Positions 7,626-15,392 of a stretch of DNA of 64,000 nt are shown piece by piece (position 1 is the stretch's first letter; each line of letters starts with the position of its first letter). The DNA comes from Phil1 sp964546125 (GTDB lineage Bacteria; Bacillota; Clostridia; Christensenellales; CAG-138): positions 1 to 64,000 of the forward strand of contig CAZJIS010000001.1 of the NCBI GenBank assembly GCA_964546125.1, given 5' to 3'. The position numbers were made by a program, and so were the translations under genes. A model generated the notes under the pieces. That model was not told where the DNA came from, made no database searches, and saw nothing but the letters and a program-made list of their open reading frames with translations.

Positions 7626-9294
7626 CGCAACGCGCGAGATCGAGCGCGCACTTCTAGGCGGCAGGATCGACAAAATTCAGCAGACCGAGCGGGACGAACT
7701 GATCCTTTCCGTTCGCAGCAACGGCGCGAACTACAGGCTTTTGCTCAACGCCTCGGCCGCCGATGCGCGCGTGCAGCTGACGGACAGCAAAAAACAATCC
7801 CCGGCCGATGCGCCGGCATTTTGCATGCTTATGCGAAAGCGCATCACCGGCGGCAGGTTCCTTTCGTTTACACAGGAAAATATGGATCGCGTGCTCGCCA
7901 TCGGCATCGAGGCTTCGAGCGAATTGGGCGACCCCGCGCGCTTCACGCTCTATTGCGAATTGATGGGCAAACACTCGAACATCATCCTCGCCGATGCGGG
8001 CGGGGTGGTGGTGGATGCGATCAAGCGCGTAGGGCTTTCGATGAGCGGCGCGCGGCCGATGCTGCCGGGCCTTGCCTACACACCACCCCCATCGCAGGAA
8101 AAGCGCGACCCGCGCACGGTGCTGGAAGAGGATTTTCTAAGCGCAACGTCGGGTGCGGGCAATTCCGCGCGCGCGCTTTCGCAGGCATTTTTTGGCCTTT
8201 CCCCGCAAACGGCACAACGGCTTATCGACCTTTGCGGCGTCGGGGGGCTCGCGCGCTTTTTTGGCGAATTTGAAAAGAAGAATGGCGCCTGCATTCTCCT
8301 TGGCGAGGGCGGGGAGGCGCGCGATGTGCTGCCGTTTCACCCCGCGGGCGAGCCTTTTGAAAGCATGGCGTCACTTGCGGCCGCTTTTGATGCGCTCTAT
8401 TCCCGGCGCGAGGGCAGCGCATGGATCGCGCGGCATGGAGCGAGCGCACGCAAGGTGATTCAGAATAACATCGCACGCTGCGAGAAGAAGCTCGCGCTCT
8501 ACGCGGACGCTCTCAACGACGCGGCGAGCATGGAAAAAAACCGCCTTTTTGGAGAACTTCTCACGGCAAACCTCCACAGCCTGCGCGCGGGGGAAGCCGA
8601 GGCCGCGGTGTTAAATTATTATGAAGACCCGCCGGCTCCTGCGTGCATCCCGATGGACGCGCGGCTTACGCCGGGCGAGAACGCACAAAGGTATTACCGC
8701 AAATACCAAAAGCAAAAAGCCGCGCGCGACATGGCGCTCGTGCGGCGCGAGGAAGCGCTCGCGGAACTTTCCTATCTTGAGGGGCAGCTCGAGAACCTTT
8801 CGAACTGCACCGCGCAAAACGAGCTCGAGGAGCTTCTTGAGGAACTGCGCGCCGAGGGTTATTTAAAAAAAGAAAGGGGAGAACGCAAAAAACAAAAACT
8901 CCCCGCAACGAAGCCTATGCGCTTTTTCTCCTCCGACGGCATTGAAATGCTCGTCGGTAAAAACAACGCGCAGAACGACGCGCTCACGCTCAAAACGGCG
9001 CTGCCCAACGAAACATGGCTGCACGCAAAGAACATGCCCGGCTCGCATGTGATTATCCGCCGCGAGGGGGAGCCGCCCGAGCGCACGCTGCGCGAGGCGG
9101 CGGTGCTCGCCGCCTTTTATAGCAAGGCGCGGGGCAGCGAGAATGTGCCCATCGACTACACGCCCCGTAAATTCGTGAAGAAACCCGCGGGGGCAAAGCC
9201 CGGCATGGTCATCTACACGACCAACCGCACGCTTTACGTCACGCCCGACGAAGCGCTCATAAAGCGCATGCGCGAGGCGGCACAAGGTGAATGA
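7597..9294 (+). CDS. rqcH: Rqc2 homologue RqcH (NFACT family)
   Basis: RqcH binds stalled 50S-peptidyl-tRNA complexes and adds C-terminal Ala tails that mark nascent chains for degradation (known for the B. subtilis protein). The 565-aa product has the NFACT-N domain from MSMDGLCLHAATREI, a central coiled coil with helix-hairpin-helix (about 270-420), and the NFACT-R domain with SSDGIEMLVGKNNAQND and TWLHAKNMPGSHVII. Older annotation calls this family fibronectin-binding protein. The ATG at 7597 is chosen because family members begin M-x-x-DG; an ATG two codons later is possible. The N run lies upstream of the gene, so the coding sequence is intact. Confidence 0.9.
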   Translation: MSMDGLCLHAATREIERALLGGRIDKIQQTERDELILSVRSNGANYRLLLNASAADARVQLTDSKKQSPADAPAFCMLMRKRITGGRFLSFTQENMDRVLAIGIEASSELGDPARFTLYCELMGKHSNIILADAGGVVVDAIKRVGLSMSGARPMLPGLAYTPPPSQEKRDPRTVLEEDFLSATSGAGNSARALSQAFFGLSPQTAQRLIDLCGVGGLARFFGEFEKKNGACILLGEGGEARDVLPFHPAGEPFESMASLAAAFDALYSRREGSAWIARHGASARKVIQNNIARCEKKLALYADALNDAASMEKNRLFGELLTANLHSLRAGEAEAAVLNYYEDPPAPACIPMDARLTPGENAQRYYRKYQKQKAARDMALVRREEALAELSYLEGQLENLSNCTAQNELEELLEELRAEGYLKKERGERKKQKLPATKPMRFFSSDGIEMLVGKNNAQNDALTLKTALPNETWLHAKNMPGSHVIIRREGEPPERTLREAAVLAAFYSKARGSENVPIDYTPRKFVKKPAGAKPGMVIYTTNRTLYVTPDEALIKRMREAAQGE

Positions 9295-9344
9295 ACCCGA
9301 TGTTTGCGGAATAAAAATAGGTATCACGCAAACGGAGGGATATC

Positions 9345-10310
9345 ATGAAAAAGGCATTGCGCCATGCTGCAGCCCTCGCGCTCATTGCAGCGTTTTTGAT
9401 GTGCTTTGCGGCCTGTGCCGGGAAGGGGGACATCGACGATCCGGTCGATGAAACTTCTGCGGGCGCGGGCGGGTACGCGGGCTACCGGGAAACCGTCCTA
9501 TACTACCTTTCCGACGACGGATTCGTCGTGCCGGTGATGCGCAGCATCCCGTGGGAAGAGGGCATCGGCAAAGCCGCGCTCTCCTATTTGGTCGACACGC
9601 CCGAAAACCGCGCGGCCACAGGCGAGAGGGGGCTTAATGCGCTGATCCCCGCCGGTACGAGCTACACGCTGCGCATCGGGGACGACGGTGTGGCCACGGT
9701 GGATCTCATCGGCCTTTCGGCAAGCCGCGATGCTGTGAGCGAGCAGGCGATGGTTGAGGCGATCGTCAACACGCTCGCCGAATTCGCGCGCATCGATAAG
9801 GTGTCGATCACCATCAACGGCAAGAAGACGAGCGAGCTGCCGTTTGGCACGCGCCTTACGGAGGCTATGGCGCCTTTTTCGCTCAATGCCGAAGATGGCG
9901 AGGTGCAAACCTCAACGGAGGGGGCAAGCGCGCTTACGCTCTACTTCCCGAACCTCACGGGGAGCCTCAACGTGCCCGTCACGCGCTATGTCGTGGGGAC
10001 GGCCACAGCCGAGGGTATCGTAGCGGAACTTCTTGCCGGGCCGCAGGCCGAGGGCCTGCGCAACTGCTTCCCGGAGGGGACGGCGCTGCGCTCCGTGGCG
10101 GTGGAAGCAGGGGCGGCTACAGTCGACTTGAGCGGCGAGTTCTTAAGCGCGAAATACACCGAAGGGTTGCCCGAGGCAGCCTATGAAACGCTGTTTTTGA
10201 CCCTGCACGAGGCGCTCGGTATCGCGCGGCTGGAGCTTTTGGTCGAAGGGAAGCCCGCCGAGATCGTCGCTGCGGTTTCGGCGCCCGTATTCGCCAACGA
10301 ATTCCGTTAA
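9345..10310 (+). CDS. GerMN domain lipoprotein
   Basis: The 321-aa precursor starts with a lipoprotein signal peptide: KK, a hydrophobic stretch, and lipobox CFAAC near residues 20-25, which would anchor the mature protein to the outer face of the membrane. Two GerMN domains follow, about residues 45-175 and 190-315, each with the typical VATVDL strand (GDDGVATVDLIG and EAGAATVDLSGEF). GerMN proteins are linked to spore cortex and germination in Bacillus GerM. The tandem GerMN lipoprotein is typical of Clostridia. An inverted repeat (GTTTGCG at 9302-9308 with CGCAAAC at 9327-9333) lies next to its GGAGGG ribosome binding site. Confidence 0.9.
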   Translation: MKKALRHAAALALIAAFLMCFAACAGKGDIDDPVDETSAGAGGYAGYRETVLYYLSDDGFVVPVMRSIPWEEGIGKAALSYLVDTPENRAATGERGLNALIPAGTSYTLRIGDDGVATVDLIGLSASRDAVSEQAMVEAIVNTLAEFARIDKVSITINGKKTSELPFGTRLTEAMAPFSLNAEDGEVQTSTEGASALTLYFPNLTGSLNVPVTRYVVGTATAEGIVAELLAGPQAEGLRNCFPEGTALRSVAVEAGAATVDLSGEFLSAKYTEGLPEAAYETLFLTLHEALGIARLELLVEGKPAEIVAAVSAPVFANEFR

Positions 10311-10339
10311 ACCCATTGCATTTACAAAGGAGAAACGCG

Positions 10340-10942
10340 ATGAAACTTGTGATCGCATCCAACAACGCGCACAAAACCGCCGAGATCAAGGCGATCCTCG
10401 GCGGTTATTTCGATGAGATCCTCTCCCTCGCCGAAGCGGGGATCAGTGCGGACGTTGTGGAGGACGGCGAAACCTTTGAAGCAAACGCCCTCAAAAAGGC
10501 GGTGGAAGTGCTCCGCATCGCGGACGCCGACGCCGTCCTTTCGGATGACAGCGGCCTGGCCGTGGATGCGCTTTCCGGCGCGCCGGGGGTCTACAGCGCG
10601 CGCTACGCGGGCGAAGGGCACGACGATGAAGCCAACAACGATAAGCTGCTCCAAACGATGGAAAACGTGCCGGATGAGGCGCGCACCTGCCGCTTTGTGA
10701 GCGCTGTGGCACTTGCGAGGCAAGGGAAAGCGCCCATCGTATGCCGGGGCGAGGCCGAGGGCGTTCTCTTGCGCGCGCGCGCGGGGAAACTCGGCTTTGG
10801 CTACGACCCGCTGTTCTATTACCCGCCGCTTGGGAAAACGTTTGCACAGATGGACGCCGAAGAGAAAAACGCCGTCAGCCACCGCAAGCGCGCGCTCGAA
10901 GCGCTGCGTGATGCGCTCGAGCATGAGGAGAACGCCCGATGA
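10340..10942 (+). CDS. rdgB: XTP/dITP diphosphatase (RdgB/HAM1)
   Basis: This house-cleaning pyrophosphatase hydrolyses dITP, ITP and XTP to monophosphates, keeping deaminated purines out of DNA and RNA. The 200-aa protein has the N-terminal SNNAHKTAEI nucleotide-binding loop, the catalytic DDSGLAVDAL, PGVYSARYAG, and GYDPLFYYP near the C-terminus. Length is normal for the family. The ATG at 10340 follows AAAGGAG; an upstream in-frame TTG at 10316 lies before that site and is rejected. Its last bases overlap the next gene by 4 nt (ATGA). Confidence 0.95.
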   Translation: MKLVIASNNAHKTAEIKAILGGYFDEILSLAEAGISADVVEDGETFEANALKKAVEVLRIADADAVLSDDSGLAVDALSGAPGVYSARYAGEGHDDEANNDKLLQTMENVPDEARTCRFVSAVALARQGKAPIVCRGEAEGVLLRARAGKLGFGYDPLFYYPPLGKTFAQMDAEEKNAVSHRKRALEALRDALEHEENAR

Positions 10943-11412
10943 GGGTGCTCGTTATGGCCGACAGCCACGGCAGCCTCGGGGAGATGCGCCTTGGGCTTCG
11001 GGCGGCAGGGGAGATCGATTGCGCGATCCACCTTGGCGACTTTGCCTCCGACGCGCGCGCCCTCGAAAGGCTTGCAGATGTCCCCGTTTACGCGGTGCGC
11101 GGCAATTGCGACTTCGGGGCGGATCTGCCCGCCGAAACGGTCGTCACGCTCGGCGGCGTGCGCCTCTTTGCCGCCCATGGCCACACCTTCGATGTGCGCT
11201 TTAGCGTTGATGCACTTGCCGCGCGCGCCGAGGCCCTTGGGTGCGCCGTCGCTCTCTACGGGCACACGCATGTGTCCATGCTCGAAGCGCAGGGGAAGCT
11301 TTTGATTCTCAACCCCGGCAGCCCCAAGCTGCCGCGCGGGGGGCGCAGGCGTTCGGTCGCGGTGCTCAGCATCGAGGCCGGCGAAGTTTTCCCGCAGATC
11401 GTCACGTTCTGA
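10939..11412 (+). CDS. YfcE/MJ0936 family metallophosphodiesterase
   Basis: This is a small (157 aa) calcineurin-like phosphoesterase. All metal-binding motifs are visible: ADSHG near the start, HLGDF, RGNCD, AAHGH and YGHTH. Family members hydrolyse phosphodiesters in vitro with Mn or Ni; the natural substrate is usually unknown. Its ATG overlaps the rdgB stop by 4 nt, so the two are co-translated, an association common in Clostridia. It ends 4 nt before the tail of the convergent ABC permease gene, with no obvious terminator between them. Confidence 0.9.
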   Translation: MRVLVMADSHGSLGEMRLGLRAAGEIDCAIHLGDFASDARALERLADVPVYAVRGNCDFGADLPAETVVTLGGVRLFAAHGHTFDVRFSVDALAARAEALGCAVALYGHTHVSMLEAQGKLLILNPGSPKLPRGGRRRSVAVLSIEAGEVFPQIVTF

Positions 11413-11415
11413 ATA

Positions 11416-12237
11416 TCAGGCGTGGTGCCGCCAAGAAGCAAGGCGCTTTTCCATATAGGCAACGCCGTAATACATGAGTGCCGCCAGCGCGCACAGCACC
11501 ACGATGCTCGCCATCACAAGGTCGAGCTTAAATACCTGTCCGCCGTAGACGATGAGATAGCCGAGTCCCGCTTTTGAAACGAGGTATTCCCCGACGATCA
11601 CGCCCACCCAACTCATACCCACGCTCAGCTTGAGCGCGTTCATGATCGTGGGCACGGAGGCGGGGAAGACCACCTTAGAGAAAATCTGCCACTTCGTGGC
11701 TCCGAGGGTTCGCATTAAAAGCTGTTTGCTGCCGGTGATTTCATTAAAGCCCGCGAGCACGCTCATGATAGTGACCACGAGCGAGACGAGCAGCGCCATC
11801 ACGATGATGCTCTCGATACCCGCGCCGAACCACACAATAAGGATCGGGCTGAGCGCAATCTTTGGCAGCGCGTTGAGCACCACGAGGTAGGGGTCGAGGA
11901 TGCGCGAGAGCGTGGGGCTCCACCACAGCACGATCGCTGTGAATGTACCGAGCGCCGTGCCGAGCAAGAAACCGATGACGGTTTCAAGCAGCGTGACGCC
12001 GATGTGCAAAAAAAGCTCTCCGCCGCCATAAAGCCGCGCGATGGTCGCTGCGACCCGCGCGGGCGAGCTGCCGATGAACGGGTCGATCACGCCGATGCGG
12101 GCGAAAAGCTCCCAGCAGCCGATAAGTAGGACAAGCAGCGCGCAGCGTGCAGCGGTCACAAGGCGCTTGCGTCTTTTAAGCTTTTTGATAAAAAGCGCGT
12201 GTTCCTGTGAACAGGCGGCCGTTGATTCAGTTTTCAC
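11416..12237 (-). CDS. ABC transporter permease, NitT/TauT (SsuC) type
   Basis: This is the membrane subunit of an importer of the nitrate/sulfonate/taurine/thiamine-precursor class. The 273-aa protein has about six hydrophobic segments and the permease coupling-loop signature around LMRTLGATKWQIFSKVVFPASVPTIMNALK. The chosen start is a GTG at 12237 that overlaps the ATPase stop by 11 nt and has GGAG at the right distance; longer frames to 12318 lie inside the ATPase gene. Substrate specificity cannot be read from the permease. No periplasmic-type binding protein gene is adjacent. Confidence 0.85.
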   Translation of the reverse strand: MKTESTAACSQEHALFIKKLKRRKRLVTAARCALLVLLIGCWELFARIGVIDPFIGSSPARVAATIARLYGGGELFLHIGVTLLETVIGFLLGTALGTFTAIVLWWSPTLSRILDPYLVVLNALPKIALSPILIVWFGAGIESIIVMALLVSLVVTIMSVLAGFNEITGSKQLLMRTLGATKWQIFSKVVFPASVPTIMNALKLSVGMSWVGVIVGEYLVSKAGLGYLIVYGGQVFKLDLVMASIVVLCALAALMYYGVAYMEKRLASWRHHA

Positions 12238-12976
12238 CGATCTCCAGCTCCTTCCATATCCGATCGAAATAATCTTTGAACTCCGGGGCTTTGCGCCGCT
12301 CAATCGGCGTTTCTCCATAGCTTAGCGCAATCATGTGCTCATTCTTGAGCCGCGCCGGCCGTTTGGTAAAAACGAGCACGCGGTCGCTCATGGAAATAGC
12401 CTCGGATATATCGTGCGTGACGAGGATAGCGGTCTTGTTTTCTTTTTTAATGATATCGTAGACCTCGTCGCTCAGACGCAGGCGCGTCTGAAAGTCGAGC
12501 GAGGAAAAAGGTTCGTCGAGCAGCAGCACGTCCGCGCGGGTCGCCAGCGTGCGGATCAGCGCGACTTTCTGGCGCATGCCGCCTGAGAGCTGGCGCGGGT
12601 AATGCTTGCTGAAATCCGCCAGGCCATAAGTTTCTAAGAGGGCGAGCGCGGAACGCTTCGTTTGTTCGTTAAGCGTGCGCTGCACCTCGAGGCCAAGCAT
12701 GATGTTTCCCTCGATGTTGCGCCAATCGAGCAGGTGATCCCGCTGGAGCATGTAGCCCGGCTTGCAGCCATCGGTATAAATGGTTCCCGCCGAGGGTTCG
12801 ATGATCCCGGCGATCAGCGAGAGAACGCTCGTTTTCCCGCAGCCCGAGGGGCCGACGACGGAAACGAACTCGCCGCGCCTCACCTGCATCGAAAGATGCT
12901 CGACAGCCGGCGTTTCTCCGCTTTGTTCATGATAAATCAAACTCACATCGTTGAGAGCAACGACAATCTCCTCCAT
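12227..12976 (-). CDS. ABC transporter ATP-binding protein, NitT/TauT type
   Basis: This ATPase subunit energises the permease encoded just downstream. The 249-aa protein has Walker A GPSGCGKTS, the Q-loop in YMLQRDHLLDW, the signature LSGGMRQKVALIR, Walker B VLLLDEPFSSLD and the switch histidine in LVTHDISEA. These match SsuB/TauB/NrtD-type ATPases. The ATG at 12976 (MEEIVVAL) follows GGAGG by 5 nt and is preferred over the ATG at 12988. With the permease it forms a two-gene minus-strand operon between two plus-strand operons. Confidence 0.9.
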   Translation of the reverse strand: MEEIVVALNDVSLIYHEQSGETPAVEHLSMQVRRGEFVSVVGPSGCGKTSVLSLIAGIIEPSAGTIYTDGCKPGYMLQRDHLLDWRNIEGNIMLGLEVQRTLNEQTKRSALALLETYGLADFSKHYPRQLSGGMRQKVALIRTLATRADVLLLDEPFSSLDFQTRLRLSDEVYDIIKKENKTAILVTHDISEAISMSDRVLVFTKRPARLKNEHMIALSYGETPIERRKAPEFKDYFDRIWKELEIGEN

Positions 12977-13055
12977 ACGCGCCTCCATGCAACCATTGTA
13001 TTCCCCCCTCGACGTTCGGGTGAACATGCACGCCCGCCGCCGCGTACTATAAACC

Positions 13056-13256
13056 ATGAAAGGCGTGATGCTTATGCGGACGAGGCCCGCAATGATCTGT
13101 GTACGAAGGGGGCGCATCCGGCGGAAGACGGCGCGGTGCGCACTGGTATTTGCGGCGGTCGCATTGCTGCTGCTGTGCTGCGGCGTGAATTTTTTGCTCT
13201 CACTGCTGTGCGCGGGGGGGAGCGTCATCATCATGCAGGTGTTTGTTTTCAGATGA
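13056..13256 (+). CDS. possible small membrane protein, 66 aa
   Basis: I do not recognise it. The first 28 residues are strongly basic (many Arg) and the rest is one long hydrophobic stretch ending in VFVFR, fitting a single-pass membrane peptide with the N-terminus inside. No convincing ribosome binding site precedes the ATG at 13056; an internal ATG at 13068 has AAAGG upstream. It lies alone between divergent ABC genes and convergent rpmB. It may be spurious. Confidence 0.4.
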   Translation: MKGVMLMRTRPAMICVRRGRIRRKTARCALVFAAVALLLLCCGVNFLLSLLCAGGSVIIMQVFVFR

Positions 13257-13283
13257 AAAAAGCCCCGCTTCGAGCGGGGCTTC
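13255..13283 (-). terminator. rho-independent terminator of rpmB
   Basis: On the minus strand AAGCCCCGC and GCGGGGCTT form a stable hairpin followed by TTTTTCATC. It lies directly after the rpmB stop. Confidence 0.9.
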
Positions 13284-13305
13284 GTGCGCTTTGCTGAAAA
13301 GGGAA

Positions 13306-13497
13306 TCAGACGCTGCGCTCTACCTTGCCGGAGCGAAGGCAGCGGGTGCAAACGTTCATCTTGCGCGTCGTGCCGTTGACGACCGCACGGACGCTCTGGA
13401 TGTTGGGCGCCCAGGTGCGCCTGGTCTTCCTGTTGGAATGGCTGACCAGATTGCCGGACATCATGCCCTTGTTGCAAACCTCACAAAACTTGGCCAT
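13306..13497 (-). CDS. rpmB: 50S ribosomal protein L28
   Basis: This is a 63-aa structural protein of the large subunit, recognised from MAKFCEVCNKGMMSGNLVSHSN and the conserved NIQSVRAVVNG. Two CxxC pairs (Cys5/Cys8 and Cys50/Cys53) mark the zinc-binding form of L28 rather than the Cys-less paralogue used under zinc limitation. The ATG is preceded by AAGGAGG on the minus strand. It is monocistronic, with its own promoter (13550-13578) and terminator (13255-13283). Confidence 0.97.
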   Translation of the reverse strand: MAKFCEVCNKGMMSGNLVSHSNRKTRRTWAPNIQSVRAVVNGTTRKMNVCTRCLRSGKVERSV

Positions 13498-13549
13498 ACT
13501 GTACACCTCCTTACCGACTGTAAGCGTAGCATTTCGATCAAACATTGCT

Positions 13550-13578
13550 ATTATAGCGGAAAGAATATGCATTTGCAA
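13550..13578 (-). promoter_or_regulatory. sigma-A-type promoter for rpmB
   Basis: Read on the minus strand, TTGCAA (13578-13573) and TATAAT (13555-13550) are separated by 17 nt. They lie about 50 nt upstream of the rpmB start. Confidence 0.7.
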
Positions 13579-13633
13579 CAACAAAATTGCGGAATTTGAG
13601 CGGAAGGCCGCGCCGTACCCGAAAGCTGCGCGC

Positions 13634-13662
13634 TTGCGAGTTTGCGCGAAATGCTTTATGAT
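13634..13662 (+). promoter_or_regulatory. sigma-A-type promoter for prmA-rsmE-mtaB-HIT
   Basis: TTGCGA at 13634-13639 and TATGAT at 13657-13662 are separated by 17 nt. The prmA start follows 28 nt after the -10 box. Confidence 0.65.
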
Positions 13663-13689
13663 AAAAGCTGCAAAAAAGGAGAGAAGCCT

Positions 13690-14661
13690 ATGAAATGGAC
13701 GGAGATTACGATCTTTGCCGATGAGGAGGGCCTCGATGCGGTCGCGGGCAGGCTCGCGATGCTGGGCGTGGAGCAGGCCGTCATCGAACAGGGGCGGGAG
13801 GAGATCGAAGCGTTTTTGCGCGACACCGCCAAATATTGGGACTTTGCCGACCTTGACGCCGTTTGCTCGGACGAGCCCTGCGTCAAGGCCTATGTCGCCG
13901 ATATTGCCGAAAACGAAGCGCTCATTAAAGAAATTCATGCTTCGTTCCGGGCGCTCAAAAAAGAGGATCAAGAGGGGACGCTCGGCACGCTGCGCATACT
14001 CACGCGCGTTGTCGATGATGAGGACTGGGCCAACAGCTGGAAGGCGCATTACAAGCCTTTTCCCGTGGGGGAGAAGCTGATGATCCGTCCCTCGTGGGAA
14101 CAGACGGATACGCCCGAAGGCCGCATCGTCCTTTCGCTCGACCCGGGCATGGCATTCGGCTCGGGCACGCACGAAACCACGCGCATGTGCCTCGAGGCGC
14201 TGCAGGCACACACGAAAGAGGGAATGCAGGCGCTTGATCTTGGCTGCGGCAGCGGCATCTTGGCGATTGCGGCGCTGCTGCTGGGCGCAAAAAGCGCGAC
14301 GCTTGTGGACATCGACCCCGTGGCCCAAAAGGTCGCCGCGGAAAACGCACGCATGAACGGCATTGCGAAAGATCGCTATGAGATTTTGATCGGCGACGCG
14401 CTTAGCGATCAAACCCTGCGCGCGCGCCTTGCGCACAAGCGCTATGATCTTATCACGGCGAACATCGTCGCCTCGGTCATCATTGCCCTCGCGCCGCTGG
14501 TGCGGGAGATGCTCGCGGAGGATGGCGTTTTCATTGCCTCCGGCATCATCGACGAACGGCTGGCCGAAGTGCTTGCGGCGCTCGACGCGCACGGCTTTGA
14601 GGTCTTCGAGGTGCATGAAGATGAAAACTGGCGGCAGCTTGCGGCGGGGCGAAAGGCATGA
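13690..14661 (+). CDS. prmA: ribosomal protein L11 methyltransferase
   Basis: PrmA trimethylates ribosomal protein L11 using S-adenosylmethionine. The 323-aa protein has the N-terminal L11-recognition domain (about 1-120, including DWANSWKAHYKPF) and a class I methyltransferase domain with LDPGMAFGSGTHETT, SAM-binding LDLGCGSGILAIAA and the catalytic-loop ANIVASVI. Length is normal. The ATG at 13690 follows AAAGGAG; upstream in-frame ATGs lie within the promoter region. The end overlaps rsmE by 4 nt. prmA-rsmE-mtaB is a widely conserved order in Bacillota. Confidence 0.95.
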   Translation: MKWTEITIFADEEGLDAVAGRLAMLGVEQAVIEQGREEIEAFLRDTAKYWDFADLDAVCSDEPCVKAYVADIAENEALIKEIHASFRALKKEDQEGTLGTLRILTRVVDDEDWANSWKAHYKPFPVGEKLMIRPSWEQTDTPEGRIVLSLDPGMAFGSGTHETTRMCLEALQAHTKEGMQALDLGCGSGILAIAALLLGAKSATLVDIDPVAQKVAAENARMNGIAKDRYEILIGDALSDQTLRARLAHKRYDLITANIVASVIIALAPLVREMLAEDGVFIASGIIDERLAEVLAALDAHGFEVFEVHEDENWRQLAAGRKA

Positions 14662-15392
14662 ACCGCTTTTTCATCAATAAAGAGGAGATCGTCGGAGGCC
14701 GCGCGCGCATCTTTGGGGAGGACGCAAAGCACATTGCTTCCGTGCTGCGCCTTTCGCGCGGAGATGAACTGCTTTTGTGCGATGGCGGGGGGCAGGAATA
14801 CCCCGCGCGCATCGAGGCTGCGGATAAGGAAAGCGTGCGCGTGGAGATCCTCTCGCAGCGGCGTGCGCAGGCGGAGCCTCGGACGCGCGTCACGCTCTTT
14901 CAGGGGCTACCGAAGGCGGGCAAGCTCGAAACCATCATTCAAAAATGCGTGGAACTTGGCGTGAGTTCAATCGTGCCGGTGCTTGCCAAGCGCAGCGTTG
15001 TGCGGCTCACGGGCGGGGAGTTTGAACCTAAGCGCGCACGTTACCGGCGCGTTGCTTATGAGGCGGCCAAACAATCCGGGCGCGGGGTCGTGCCCGAAAT
15101 CGGCGCGCTTATAGAGATCGACAAGATCGACCCCGCGGCGTTCGACGCGTTTTTTGTGCCTTATGAGGGGGAAACCGAGCAGAGCCTCAAGCAGGCGCTG
15201 CGAAAGTTTTGCGGCGCGCGAAACGTGGGCGTCGCCATCGGGCCGGAGGGCGGCTTTGATCCCGAGGAGGTGCGCATGCTCAAAGAAAAGGGTGCGCAGT
15301 GCGTGACGCTCGGTCCCCGCATTTTACGCACGGAAACCGCGGGGCCGGCGGTCGTTGCGATGCTGCTCTATGAATGGGAGGATGATGCATGA
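14658..15392 (+). CDS. rsmE: 16S rRNA (uracil(1498)-N(3))-methyltransferase
   Basis: RsmE methylates U1498 of 16S rRNA with S-adenosylmethionine. The 244-aa SPOUT-family protein has an N-terminal PUA-like domain (HIASVLRLSRGDELLLCDGGG) and the C-terminal knotted domain with KCVELGVSSIVPV, IGPEGGFDPEEV and the SAM-binding LGPRILRTETA. Its start overlaps the prmA stop and its end overlaps the mtaB start, each as ATGA, so translation is probably coupled through all three genes. Confidence 0.95.
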   Translation: MNRFFINKEEIVGGRARIFGEDAKHIASVLRLSRGDELLLCDGGGQEYPARIEAADKESVRVEILSQRRAQAEPRTRVTLFQGLPKAGKLETIIQKCVELGVSSIVPVLAKRSVVRLTGGEFEPKRARYRRVAYEAAKQSGRGVVPEIGALIEIDKIDPAAFDAFFVPYEGETEQSLKQALRKFCGARNVGVAIGPEGGFDPEEVRMLKEKGAQCVTLGPRILRTETAGPAVVAMLLYEWEDDA

